From assembly GCF_018588585.1 (NCBI RefSeq), contig NZ_JAEUFG010000013.1, positions 78,422-142,421 on the forward strand: a stretch of 64,000 nucleotides of DNA, in the 5' to 3' direction. This DNA comes from Bacillus sp. SM2101. GTDB lineage: Bacteria > Bacillota > Bacilli > Bacillales > SM2101. The position numbers and the translations under genes were made by a program. The notes beneath the pieces are model-generated. The model was not told the DNA's origin and ran no database searches. It saw only the letters and a program-made list of their open reading frames with translations. This document shows, piece by piece, positions 26,894 to 35,428 of this stretch (positions are counted from its first letter, which is position 1; the number at the start of each line of letters is the position of its first letter).

Positions 26894-27561
26894 TCCTCAT
26901 ATTTCAAATGTTTAGTTGTTTTCTTTCTGTATATAGATGGGTTTATACCTTCATATCTTCTAAAGATTTTGGAAAAGTGCGTTAAGTCACCATAGCCAAC
27001 TCCATAGCAGGTATCAGTAACACTGGCACCACTTCTTAACATAGCTTTTGCTTTATTAATTCGTTGTTTAATTAAATACTCTCTAAATCCGACCCCGTAA
27101 TGATGTTTAAATAGTTTTGATAGGTATGAGGGGCTGATGTTAAATTCTTTTGAAACTGTTAACAGGCTTAAGGAGTTATCTTGCATATTCTTATTAATAT
27201 ATTGAAGAATATTTTGGAGTAAGGTTTCATATTTTGGATTTTTGGACTTTTTAAGCGAGAGGATCCCGATTGTATCAAGGTAATTACAAATTAGAGGTAT
27301 TTCCTTTTGTTTAATACCTATAAAAGTGATAAAATCGGTTGCTTTTAATTTGCTTAACCTCCAATCAAATGGGAGGCTATGATAAGAAGTCAAGAAGACT
27401 ATTAACCTATATTCACTTTTAGTTTCCATCTCTTCTACTAATTTGTTATATTGTTCTACATTTTGTATATGGGTCGTTTCTAAAACGTTGTTAATACTAT
27501 GAAAATCACTAGGTGTTAAACTAGAATCAAAAACTAAAAGTATTTTCAAGTATAATTTCAC
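26890..27561 (-). CDS. AraC-family regulator with receiver-like N-domain (copy 1)
   Basis: A 223-aa regulator. The C-terminal ~100 residues form the double helix-turn-helix of AraC proteins (LSLLTVSKEFNISPSYLSKL, then TDTCYGVGYGDLTHFSKIF and GINPSIYRKK). The N-terminal ~115 residues look like a small alpha/beta receiver-type domain but lack a clear phosphorylation Asp. It is clearly paralogous to the regulator at 44222: both share LPFDW/FPSEW followed by LKA in the N-domain. The pair probably controls the cluster's operons. Confidence 0.85.
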   Translation of the reverse strand: MKLYLKILLVFDSSLTPSDFHSINNVLETTHIQNVEQYNKLVEEMETKSEYRLIVFLTSYHSLPFDWRLSKLKATDFITFIGIKQKEIPLICNYLDTIGILSLKKSKNPKYETLLQNILQYINKNMQDNSLSLLTVSKEFNISPSYLSKLFKHHYGVGFREYLIKQRINKAKAMLRSGASVTDTCYGVGYGDLTHFSKIFRRYEGINPSIYRKKTTKHLKYEE

Positions 27562-27670
27562 CTTCCTCTATTGATGGAATCACCATAATTTAAACTCTAT
27601 TTTTTGACAAGAATACATATAGAAACAAATCCATAAACAGGGTTTTTGTTTTTTTGCCTATAAAAGAAGG

Positions 27671-28063
27671 TTACTTGAGAGGCTTTTGACTAATAATTAC
27701 CTGACTAATTGCATAGTCTACAGAATGGGAAATGCTCACATCTATTTTTAGATTTAGTTCCTCAAATTTTGACTTTAATTCCCCATATAAAAAAATGTGA
27801 GGCTTACCATTTGGTAAGTTTATTACCTCAACCTCTTTAAGAGATTGTATACTTCTAATACCTGTTCCTAGTGCTTTAAAAAATGCTTCCTTTGCTGTCC
27901 ACCTACCTGCTAGAGATTGATTATAGTCTTTTTTTTTTGAATACGATATTTCTCTATCGGTAAATACTCTTGTGACAAATTTGCTTTCGCTTCTATCAAG
28001 TAACTTTTTAAATTTACCTATATTCTGTATATCAATACCTGTTCCATATATCAATTGGTTCAC
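27671..28063 (-). CDS. Holo-ACP synthase (AcpS-type phosphopantetheinyl transferase)
   Basis: A 130-aa AcpS-type enzyme: GTGIDIQNIGKFKKLL with the Mg-binding Asp near residue 9, RVFTDREISYSKKK, and SLAGRWTAKEAFFKALGTG with the catalytic WxxKEAxxKA block. It attaches phosphopantetheine to ACPs. Chromosomal acpS normally lies near alr/nadE, so this copy dedicated to the cluster should activate the ACPs at 23145 and 38180. It follows the glycosyltransferase by a single base. Confidence 0.9.
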   Translation of the reverse strand: MNQLIYGTGIDIQNIGKFKKLLDRSESKFVTRVFTDREISYSKKKDYNQSLAGRWTAKEAFFKALGTGIRSIQSLKEVEVINLPNGKPHIFLYGELKSKFEELNLKIDVSISHSVDYAISQVIISQKPLK

Positions 28064-29248
28064 CTACTTTCTTTTTATGAGAGAGCAAGCAATATCAAAT
28101 ACTCGTTGCTCACCTTTATAATCTCTTTTCTCAATTTCTTTTTGATAGAGTTTAATATTTGATTGATAAGAAAAATCATTAAACATAAAATCAATCATTT
28201 GGATAAAATGGGTGTTGGTTAATGAGTGCGGAATAAGGTAATCCCCAAAACCATACTTAGCAATTTTCTTCGCATTGAAATAACGCTCACTATGGGTTGG
28301 AAGTATTAAAGAAGGAGTTGTATTCTTAATTGACGCCAGACAACTACCATGCCCTCCGTGATGAATAAATAACCGAGCCTTACTTAGGATATGTTCATTA
28401 AAAAACGGAATAACCAAGATATTTTCAGGGATATCAACTTTATTTTGTAAGTCTTTATCAGAAGAAGATATAACAAAATTATAGTCCTTTAATTCTTTAC
28501 TTGCTTCAATTACTTGACTTACAATGTTTTGACCAGTTTCACCAACAGAATCGTAAAGTCTTCCAGGATAAACTAGTACATAATTTTCGGGAAGAATAAT
28601 TGAGTTTTTATTGTGTATAAAATTAGTTGTTATAGGACCTACATAATCTATATTACAAGAAATTGGGTCTAATTCAGGAAAGCTAGGGACTAATGTTTTA
28701 TCACCTACGGACAAGTCCTCCATCTTTTCGATTGGCTTAAGCATTAATTTACTTAATATATCATTGATTATAGGGGTCACTTTCGGTAAATTTCGAGGAA
28801 CTTCATTATGGAAAGACTCACCTTTTGGGTGTAAACAACTTTGTACAAATGACAAAGTAGGGATTTTCAAAAATTTTGCAGCAATCATTGTATTAGGACT
28901 TAAATCTGTAATTACAAGATTTGGCTGATAGTCTTGTAACATATTAATTCTGCTGTATATCCAACTATTTGTAAACTCTGCATCTAAAAGCCCCATCTGT
29001 GCAAAATATTGATCAAGATTGTAAAAAGTACTACTTGGTTTTGGAATAAATTCTTCTCTAGGCATAGTAGGATCATCATCACTTAAAACTTTATAACCAG
29101 CTTTTTTTATATAGGAAACAGTAGTCTCATCGTAAGCACTAAAGCAAACTTCCATGCCTGCTTTTTTGAATTCTTCAGCAAGAGGGAATGTCCTAGATAA
29201 AGGACCGAACCCACCACTTAATCCAATGAATATTTTAAATCTAAACAT
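28064..29248 (-). CDS. Glycosyltransferase, GT1/MGT-like
   Basis: A 394-aa GT-B glycosyltransferase: the N-terminal IGLSGGFGPLSRTFPLAEEF acceptor loop and the C-terminal donor site FIHHGGHGSCLASIKNTTPS with LILPTHSERYFNAKKI, the pattern of macrolide-type and plant-like GT1 enzymes. It probably attaches a sugar to the polyketide. With the GT9 enzyme at 2441, the cluster could add two different sugars. The start overlaps the nucleotidyltransferase gene upstream by 31 bases, with AAGG six bases before the ATG. Confidence 0.8.
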   Translation of the reverse strand: MFRFKIFIGLSGGFGPLSRTFPLAEEFKKAGMEVCFSAYDETTVSYIKKAGYKVLSDDDPTMPREEFIPKPSSTFYNLDQYFAQMGLLDAEFTNSWIYSRINMLQDYQPNLVITDLSPNTMIAAKFLKIPTLSFVQSCLHPKGESFHNEVPRNLPKVTPIINDILSKLMLKPIEKMEDLSVGDKTLVPSFPELDPISCNIDYVGPITTNFIHNKNSIILPENYVLVYPGRLYDSVGETGQNIVSQVIEASKELKDYNFVISSSDKDLQNKVDIPENILVIPFFNEHILSKARLFIHHGGHGSCLASIKNTTPSLILPTHSERYFNAKKIAKYGFGDYLIPHSLTNTHFIQMIDFMFNDFSYQSNIKLYQKEIEKRDYKGEQRVFDIACSLIKRK

Positions 29249-29976
29249 AATAAACCTTCCCCATCTCTTTTTCTTCTTTTAAAGCTTTCTAACTCCATAG
29301 GTGTTCCAAGTGTGTAACATTTTTCAACTTTAATAATTTCGAAGTGTTCACCTTTTTCTAACATTCTTTGAATGACATTTGAGATATAATATTCTCCTTC
29401 TGTACTGTTTCTGGAATTTATAATCTCTTTTGTTGCCGATATATATCGTTCTGTACTTGGAAAATAGTATAGACCAGTTGTTGCATATTTAGATATAACC
29501 TTCTTTTCTTTGATATCAGTAACCTCATTATTCTTATTAATATCTACATAACTATATGAGGGGTTACTAGAAGTAAAGACAAATATCTTACCCTTTGTAC
29601 TATTACTGTTTAAAATATGATTAATATAAGGTAGCTCTTGGTATGTGTCACCATTAAAAACTAATAAGGGTTGGTTTTTTTTAATAAAGTCCTCTGTTTC
29701 TAAAACGGTTTCGGCTTGCCCACGTGTATATTCATTGATGGCCACAATATTTGCATTTGGACAATATTGATATATATTCTCTTTCAACTTTGTATTGTTT
29801 AGATGTTCATCTAAACAAACAAATGTGACTTGATTCTGGGATGTTAGCTGGTTTAAACTCTTCAAAGACCAGTAAAACATAGGTTTCCCAAGGACATTAA
29901 TTAAAACTTTGGGCTCAGTAAACCCTGCTTTTTTAAAGCGAGTGCCTTTTCCTGCCAAAGGAATTACAATATTCAT
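29218..29976 (-). CDS. Sugar nucleotidyltransferase
   Basis: A 252-aa NTP_transferase-fold protein with the signature IPLAGKGTRFKKAGFTEPKV at the N-terminus (Gly-rich loop and substrate Lys), LVFNGDTYQEL (metal Asp) and STEGEYYISNVIQRML. It activates a sugar phosphate to an NDP-sugar. It forms a tight set with the HAD phosphatase and the APH-like kinase upstream, as in some capsule sugar operons. Which nucleotide and sugar it uses is unknown. Confidence 0.8.
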   Translation of the reverse strand: MNIVIPLAGKGTRFKKAGFTEPKVLINVLGKPMFYWSLKSLNQLTSQNQVTFVCLDEHLNNTKLKENIYQYCPNANIVAINEYTRGQAETVLETEDFIKKNQPLLVFNGDTYQELPYINHILNSNSTKGKIFVFTSSNPSYSYVDINKNNEVTDIKEKKVISKYATTGLYYFPSTERYISATKEIINSRNSTEGEYYISNVIQRMLEKGEHFEIIKVEKCYTLGTPMELESFKRRKRDGEGLLCLDLKYSLD

Positions 29977-30329
29977 TTAGGTTCACTCTTTGAAATTATA
30001 TTTTCTATTTCATCCCAGGATCTAAATGTAATAGCCAGGTCATCAATATAAATATCGCCGTAAGGTTTCCCAAATATTATCTCATCATATGGGACATTAT
30101 AAAAATCCAACCAATCAATCGTTAATTTCCCAATATTAGCATTAACCTTCCCCAAATTACCGTCACATGTCTTCATGTTTCTTGCTGTATATATAATAAT
30201 TTCATGCCCCTTATTACGTATATTATGAATGGCTTCAATTGCCCCCTCTTTTGGTTTTACGTCTTGATAGCTCTGATTTGCTTTTTTTAACTCACAAATA
30301 GTTCCATCAAGGTCAATGACTATTCTCAT
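29973..30329 (-). CDS. Small HAD-family phosphatase
   Basis: A 118-aa HAD protein with the nucleophile motif VIDLDGTIC at residues 4-12, IIIYTARNM (motif II Thr) and IYIDDLAI (motif IV Asp pair). It resembles capsule-biosynthesis phosphatases. It is the only phosphatase in the window that could fill the missing GmhB step (heptose 1,7-bisphosphate to heptose 1-phosphate); equally it may serve the sugar made by its neighbours. Overlaps both neighbours by four bases. Confidence 0.75.
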   Translation of the reverse strand: MRIVIDLDGTICELKKANQSYQDVKPKEGAIEAIHNIRNKGHEIIIYTARNMKTCDGNLGKVNANIGKLTIDWLDFYNVPYDEIIFGKPYGDIYIDDLAITFRSWDEIENIISKSEPK

Positions 30330-31282
30330 GTCGTTCTCCTTCCTGTATCATTTTTTTGAAGCAACTCTACTCCAAGTGAATACATCGCTAACTGTCTTTT
30401 AAAATCACCTTTATGCAAGGGGATCATAGACAGAAATAATAGTGCTTCAATTAAATTGATACATGTTTGATTATAGTAACTACCCTTCCAAATATCTGTA
30501 ATCTTTTTATGGTATTGAGTTTGATTAATTCGATAGTCTAGTTCAATACCTTGTATGTTAATTTGGAAATTGTCAGAAATAATATGGTCATATCCTGTAA
30601 GACTATGCTGCAATTTAGCCATATCGTAATGTAGGTCTCCATATATACCTACTTGTCCAAAACTTCCTCTCGGATCAATAATTTTAATTTCTTTCCTTTT
30701 CAAATCAAAAAACATGTTTGAGAAGCATAAATCACCATGAATTACGCTAGATTTTGCTTGATTAATAACGTAAGTTAATAGATTGCTATTTTCTTCAAGA
30801 AATCGTAGTGGACATTTCATCAAAGTCCCATTAAGTTTTAAGTAACCTCGCTTATAAATTCCAAATGCAATACTATTAGTTTGAATAAATTGTTTTAATC
30901 TATTAATAGTTTTGGTTATATACATTTGTGATAAATCCATGCTGTTAACAGCGGATTTGTGCTGAGAAAACTCCTTTAAAATGACATTTATCTTAGGGAG
31001 TATATATTCTTCCCATTCTCTTATAGGGGTTTCAGAATTTACAAATAGTTCAGATAGAGTAGGAGCATTAATGTACTCCATTTCTATAAAAGTATTTAAT
31101 TGGTGCTCTGAGTAATTTATTATTTCGGGAGTATAGTGCTGTAGAGACCTAGGAAGTTTAATATACCAGTACAATTCATTAATTAACTTAGCTGAGTCTT
31201 GGCTAAGTTTTGTTACAGTGTTTCGTTCGGGGTTATATCTAACTTCATTAAAATATCTAGAACTAAGTCTAATGCTACCCAT
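30326..31282 (-). CDS. APH/choline-kinase-like phosphotransferase
   Basis: A 318-aa kinase of the aminoglycoside-phosphotransferase fold: catalytic loop SVIHGDLCFSNMFFD near residue 197 and the metal motif KIIDPRGSFGQVGIYGDLHYD. It is grouped with a HAD phosphatase and a sugar nucleotidyltransferase, the same trio as in several polysaccharide clusters. That context favours a sugar kinase of biosynthesis over antibiotic resistance, though resistance by phosphorylation of the product cannot be excluded. Confidence 0.75.
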   Translation of the reverse strand: MGSIRLSSRYFNEVRYNPERNTVTKLSQDSAKLINELYWYIKLPRSLQHYTPEIINYSEHQLNTFIEMEYINAPTLSELFVNSETPIREWEEYILPKINVILKEFSQHKSAVNSMDLSQMYITKTINRLKQFIQTNSIAFGIYKRGYLKLNGTLMKCPLRFLEENSNLLTYVINQAKSSVIHGDLCFSNMFFDLKRKEIKIIDPRGSFGQVGIYGDLHYDMAKLQHSLTGYDHIISDNFQINIQGIELDYRINQTQYHKKITDIWKGSYYNQTCINLIEALLFLSMIPLHKGDFKRQLAMYSLGVELLQKNDTGRRTT

Positions 31283-31288
31283 TATGTA

Positions 31289-32869
31289 TCAGCCCCCTAA
31301 CGTTCTTTTGATGTCACTAATTAGGTATTGTGGATTCAAATAACCTTGGAAAGATTTTAATAAGAGATCTCTCCAACTTAGTGAGTTGCCATAGGCAAAT
31401 AGGTTTTCTTTTAGGAATTGAATACTAGAGTGGGAGTCTGAAAAACCAAACTTTCTTTCGAGAATAGTACTCAGCTGAGACGAGATTACTTCACCTAGTA
31501 AATAATTATGATAATAGACAGGGAGTGTTGTAAGGTGAGCTTTCACTGCCCAAACTGGAATATGACAATCAGGAGGTCTATCAATTTTTTGTACATCACT
31601 CACTATACTCCACCACAAATCATTGAGGTCTTGATTTGGATTGGAATATAACTCTTCCTCAAATGTAGTAAGTGTAATTGTCCAATAAAGCTTAACCAAG
31701 AAGTTTTGAATAAAGTCTTGTCTGTTTACAAAAGCATCAGTATGTGCGTTCTCACCTGATATAACACTGCAGTACCAACTTTTTTTATATACCAATCTTT
31801 CAAAAAATATTGCAATAGCTTCACTCATAAAAATTTCTGAAGATTTCTTTAAGATAAAAGGAAGGCCTGGACGAATATTATGTTCATAAACAGCATGTCC
31901 TAATTCATGCATTAATAAAGATAGTGATTTCTGATTTTGATGGTAATTGGAAGAAATCCGAACATCTTTCTCACGATCAATATTAAGACAGAAATTTGCT
32001 TCACTTTTATGTCGATTGTCAGATATATCACTATTTTTTAATATACCGGATATGTCTATCCCGCTCTCATTAAACCAGCTTTTCAACTTGTATAAAATAT
32101 TATCTACAGACAAGTCAGACTCTTTAAAATAACTTAATTTGTATTCTTGGAAGAAAGGGTGGGAGTAATGCCAAGGTCTAATAGAATTATCGTTTATCCC
32201 ATATTGTTGCTTTATTTGATAATCAATATTTTCCTTTATTTTACGATAATCCTCATCTAAGCTACTCCTTAAATGATGGATGATAGATTTTAGCTCTTTA
32301 GAGCTTAGTCCCTGACTAGCTAATTTAAGTTCATAAAAGTTATTAAACCCTTTTTCTTTTGCTATAACATTTCTCATGTTTACCAGATCAAGAAGACCCT
32401 CACTAAGTTTTGAACCCAAACTCATATACTTAAACCAAAGGCCCTTTCTTTTTATTATGTCTTCTTCAACTTCAAGGAGTCTCAGAACCTCAGTCTCTCT
32501 TATTTGTTTGCCGTTGTATTCGGTTGTATTTGTCGCAATCCGATAGTGCATTTCATTCCACAATTCAGTATATTTTTCTTGGAGAGTTGGATTTAATGAT
32601 AATTCAAGCATTTCATTATATATACTTACTACTTGTCTTTTATGGTATCTATTAATATACTTTTCTCTATTTAGTTTGTTTATTTGTTGAACTAAATACG
32701 GAGAGGATAATTCTTTGTTATATGATTTCTCGTCTTTTTCAAGTTGATTTACCCATTTCTCATTATTACTAGTAAGGGTCATCCATAACGATTGCATATA
32801 TCGCTGATATTTGTTTTGAAGTTTACTATTTACTAATGAGAGAATTAAATCAGTTTTATCATGATTCAA
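31289..32869 (-). CDS. M2-family metallopeptidase
   Basis: A 526-aa zinc peptidase. The motif HELGHAVYEHN (HExxH) lies about residue 337 and the third ligand Glu in SEIFMSEAIAIFFERL. MRNVIAKEKGFNNFYELKLA and RPWHYSHPFFQE are typical of M2 (peptidyl-dipeptidase A-like) enzymes. No signal peptide is seen, so it acts inside the cell. It starts with TTG at 32869 behind GAAAGGAGG and is the first gene of the operon leading to acpS. It may trim a peptide portion of the product or its precursor. Confidence 0.75.
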   Translation of the reverse strand: MNHDKTDLILSLVNSKLQNKYQRYMQSLWMTLTSNNEKWVNQLEKDEKSYNKELSSPYLVQQINKLNREKYINRYHKRQVVSIYNEMLELSLNPTLQEKYTELWNEMHYRIATNTTEYNGKQIRETEVLRLLEVEEDIIKRKGLWFKYMSLGSKLSEGLLDLVNMRNVIAKEKGFNNFYELKLASQGLSSKELKSIIHHLRSSLDEDYRKIKENIDYQIKQQYGINDNSIRPWHYSHPFFQEYKLSYFKESDLSVDNILYKLKSWFNESGIDISGILKNSDISDNRHKSEANFCLNIDREKDVRISSNYHQNQKSLSLLMHELGHAVYEHNIRPGLPFILKKSSEIFMSEAIAIFFERLVYKKSWYCSVISGENAHTDAFVNRQDFIQNFLVKLYWTITLTTFEEELYSNPNQDLNDLWWSIVSDVQKIDRPPDCHIPVWAVKAHLTTLPVYYHNYLLGEVISSQLSTILERKFGFSDSHSSIQFLKENLFAYGNSLSWRDLLLKSFQGYLNPQYLISDIKRTLGG

Positions 32870-33012
32870 ATTAAATTCCTCCTTTCAGTAAAAGTATAAA
32901 AAAAAAACACTAATGAGACTCTGCTTTATTTGTTTACAAAAAATCGCACCTATATTTTATTTGGTTAAATTTGAAAGGAGATTAATTAGGCAGATCCTTA
33001 TACTCTAGACAA
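32870..33012. other. Promoter-containing gap upstream of the M2 peptidase operon
   Basis: AT-rich DNA that must hold the minus-strand promoter for the M2-to-acpS operon. No open frame of note and no clear -35/-10 pair. Confidence 0.35.
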
Positions 33013-33019
33013 TTTTTGC

Positions 33020-33185
33020 ATTTTCCTCTCAGAAGACGCCCACTTAAATCCATAACAATGCGAAGTGAGAGGAATTAATAGGGCGATGAATGACCGTTGT
33101 TGTAAGTCATACGACTCAACAACGATAATTATGGAATAACTTCGTCCGAAGTATGAACATGTGGTACTTATTTCAAGTGTGTAAT
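33020..33185. repeat. Structured noncoding element, possible solo IS200/IS605-type end
   Basis: Three inverted repeats follow one another: CCTCTCA with TGAGAGG (about 33023-33074), CGTTGTTG with CAACAACG enclosing AGTC/GACT (about 33093-33122), and ACTTCG/CGAAGT (about 33137-33151). No open frame covers it. The order of hairpins and the AGAAGACGCCCACTT stretch recall the noncoding right ends of IS200/IS605-type elements. No transposase gene is attached, so it would be a solo or non-autonomous copy, or an unrelated structured RNA. Confidence 0.35.
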
Positions 33186-33268
33186 ATTTAAAAATTTTGA
33201 ATGTTTATGGAAAAATAGTATATTTTATTTTATACTGAAAATTAGTAAGTATTGGGAGGAGATTATAA

Positions 33269-34228
33269 GTGGAGAAAGCTACTCAAGAAAATATACAGAA
33301 TATTATTAATCAAACTAGAGTAGTTCACAATGAATTCAATGAGTTAATAAAACCATACAGGTTAGATTTATGGAAATATTGTAAATATATAACGGGTTCA
33401 CCATGGGACGGCGAAGATTTATTTCAAGAAACATTGCTAAAGGCTTTTACTTCTTTAACTCAACTTTGGAACACGGTTAACCTCAAATCCTATTTATTTA
33501 GAATTGCAACAAATACTTGGATAGACTTTAAGAGGAAAAAAACTGTTGAACAAGAAGACTTAGATATAAGTCAAAATCAGTATTTTGACGAGAAAGAATT
33601 ACCTAAATTCAAAGTTAGAGAGTCTTTGGAAATTTTGTTAATCTACCTTTCACCTAAACAGGCATCAATCTTTCTATTAATGGATGTATTTAACTTTAGG
33701 GCATCTGATGTTGCATGTATGACAAATATTTCTGAAAATAGTGTTTATACTTCACTACATAGATCAAGAAAGAAGTTAAAAGAAGAAATAGATACGATTC
33801 CCATTTACAAACAAAATTCAACCCAAGTTAAAAATATTAACCCGATTATTGATGAGTATTTAAAGGCTTTTAACAGTGGTAATGTAGAAAAAATATTAAG
33901 TTTAATGAGTGATCAAATCTTGAATGATGCTTCCCCAGGTTTTAAAGAGCAAGGCAAAGATGAAGCAAAAAATGGTTCTTTAAAATTTGGTCTACCTGGT
34001 CATTTAGGAAAAAGAATTTTTTTATGGGGAAAAGAAGTTAATATTGTTCTAGCTGAAACTAAATTTGGTTATAAACTCCATGATATAAATTACCAAATAT
34101 TATCTGATGATAAAATAGTGGTACATAAAAGTTACTTTTTCTGTAGGGAATTATTAACAGAAGCGAGTAAAGTACTGGATATACCCATACAATTAAATAA
34201 ACCTCCGTTAAATTGGGAGGAAAATTAG
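33269..34228 (+). CDS. ECF sigma factor, SigJ-like, with C-terminal SnoaL domain
   Basis: A 319-aa sigma-70 protein. Region 2 is seen in YITGSPWDGEDLFQETLLKAF and region 4 in LSPKQASIFLLMDVFNFRASD. The C-terminal ~130 residues (INPIIDEYLKAFNSGNVEKI onwards) form a SnoaL/NTF2-like domain, the layout of SigJ-type ECF factors. There the extra domain controls activity and replaces an anti-sigma partner. It starts with GTG at 33269 behind GGAGGAG. The only plus-strand gene in this part of the cluster, it lies between two biosynthetic operons and may drive them. Confidence 0.85.
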   Translation: MEKATQENIQNIINQTRVVHNEFNELIKPYRLDLWKYCKYITGSPWDGEDLFQETLLKAFTSLTQLWNTVNLKSYLFRIATNTWIDFKRKKTVEQEDLDISQNQYFDEKELPKFKVRESLEILLIYLSPKQASIFLLMDVFNFRASDVACMTNISENSVYTSLHRSRKKLKEEIDTIPIYKQNSTQVKNINPIIDEYLKAFNSGNVEKILSLMSDQILNDASPGFKEQGKDEAKNGSLKFGLPGHLGKRIFLWGKEVNIVLAETKFGYKLHDINYQILSDDKIVVHKSYFFCRELLTEASKVLDIPIQLNKPPLNWEEN

Positions 34229-34229
34229 A

Positions 34230-34256
34230 GGGTGCATACTTTTATGCACCCTTATT
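34230..34256. terminator. Bidirectional terminator between convergent genes
   Basis: GGGTGCAT and ATGCACCC pair around a six-base loop, followed by TTATTATT. It serves the sigma factor gene and the end of the polyketide operon on the other strand. Confidence 0.75.
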
Positions 34257-34452
34257 ATTCTATCAAACTTTCTAATTTCATTACAATATTCTTAATTTCT
34301 GATGAATTTATTTGATTTAGTTCATTATTTATATAAGTAAGAATTTCCTGCGAGGCAATTTGTCCTATTTCAATATTATATGCTTCAAATAAATAGCGTT
34401 GAAATCTATGGACTAACTCTATTGATTCCTCATTTGTTAAATTTAGACCCAA
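34255..34452 (-). CDS. Small DUF2164-like protein
   Basis: A 65-aa acidic helical protein. FQRYLFEAYNIEIGQIASQE resembles the core of DUF2164 proteins, whose function is unknown. The TTG start at 34452 is preferred over the upstream GTG because AAAAAGGAG lies eight bases ahead of it. It is the last gene of the operon from 44866, 16 bases after the Gfo/Idh gene. The link to biosynthesis is by position only. Confidence 0.55.
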   Translation of the reverse strand: MGLNLTNEESIELVHRFQRYLFEAYNIEIGQIASQEILTYINNELNQINSSEIKNIVMKLESLIE

Positions 34453-34468
34453 TAGAACCACTCCTTTT

Positions 34469-35428
34469 TTAACTTATGATTATTTCTAATGAATTCTTCA
34501 CGTGTTTTGGATTAATTCTTACTATAGCATTTTTTCTTATACAATCTACAAAGTGGTCAATAATTCCAGAATTCATCTTTCCATCACTACGAAGAATAGG
34601 CTCTATATATTCTTCATTTAATTTACCATTAAACTCTTCTATTTTAACTATCTGTAGTTCTTCCCCAAATATAATGATTCCTTCAGTGCCGTATAGAACA
34701 GTTCGATGATCTTGTAATGGATTATTCCAACTTACATTAATGGATCCGACAACACCAGATTTAGTTCGCAACGAAATAGAGGCTCGATCATCAATTACGC
34801 CATTTTTGGCAACAAACCAACTTTTAAATGGTTCATCTAGCAACCATTGGATTAGATCAAGCTTATGAATTGCTAAATCTCCAACAACACCAAACTCTGA
34901 TAATTCCTTCTTAAAAAACCAGCTGTTTTTCTCATCAACACTCCAAAACTGAGGTCCAGGATGTTGATAGTTTGAAGTAAATTGAATAATATCACCGATT
35001 TTTTTTTCATCAACTAACTTCTTAACTCTTTTATGCACAGAATCAAACCTTTGATTGTGTCCAGGAAGTAAAACCAGATTGTTTTTTTCTGCTGTTTTAT
35101 ATAGTTTTTCAAGGTCATCTAAGTTAGTTGCAATAGGTTTTTCTATAAGTACATGCTTTTTATGATTAAGCGCTTGCATTGCATGCTTAGCATGCAATGC
35201 ATTTGGTGTACAAATAGAAATCATATCAATACTATCATCTTCTAATATTTTTTCTGGTTTATCCGTGGCAATAGGGATTCCAAATTCTTCAGCTACTTTA
35301 CTGGCCCTTTTCAAATTTAGGTCACAAATACCAACAAGTTCAATATCATTTCTTTCAATATATTCTGGAATATGCCTTACTTGAGCAATTTTACCTGAAC
35401 CAATTATTGCGGCTTTTAATTTACTCAT
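34469..35428 (-). CDS. Gfo/Idh/MocA-family sugar oxidoreductase
   Basis: A 319-aa NAD(P)-dependent oxidoreductase: Rossmann motif AAIIGSGKIAQVRHIPEYI at the N-terminus, and HVLIEKPIATNLDDL with the catalytic EKP near residue 92. The start at 35428 overlaps the stop of the UnbV-like gene. Such enzymes oxidise or reduce sugar hydroxyls or keto groups, so it probably makes or edits the sugar part of the product. Confidence 0.8.
   Translation of the reverse strand: MSKLKAAIIGSGKIAQVRHIPEYIERNDIELVGICDLNLKRASKVAEEFGIPIATDKPEKILEDDSIDMISICTPNALHAKHAMQALNHKKHVLIEKPIATNLDDLEKLYKTAEKNNLVLLPGHNQRFDSVHKRVKKLVDEKKIGDIIQFTSNYQHPGPQFWSVDEKNSWFFKKELSEFGVVGDLAIHKLDLIQWLLDEPFKSWFVAKNGVIDDRASISLRTKSGVVGSINVSWNNPLQDHRTVLYGTEGIIIFGEELQIVKIEEFNGKLNEEYIEPILRSDGKMNSGIIDHFVDCIRKNAIVRINPKHVKNSLEIIIS

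Noticed and set aside
30326..31282. Aminoglycoside resistance gene
   Set aside because: The fold is shared, but the setting with a HAD phosphatase and sugar nucleotidyltransferase fits a biosynthetic sugar kinase better.
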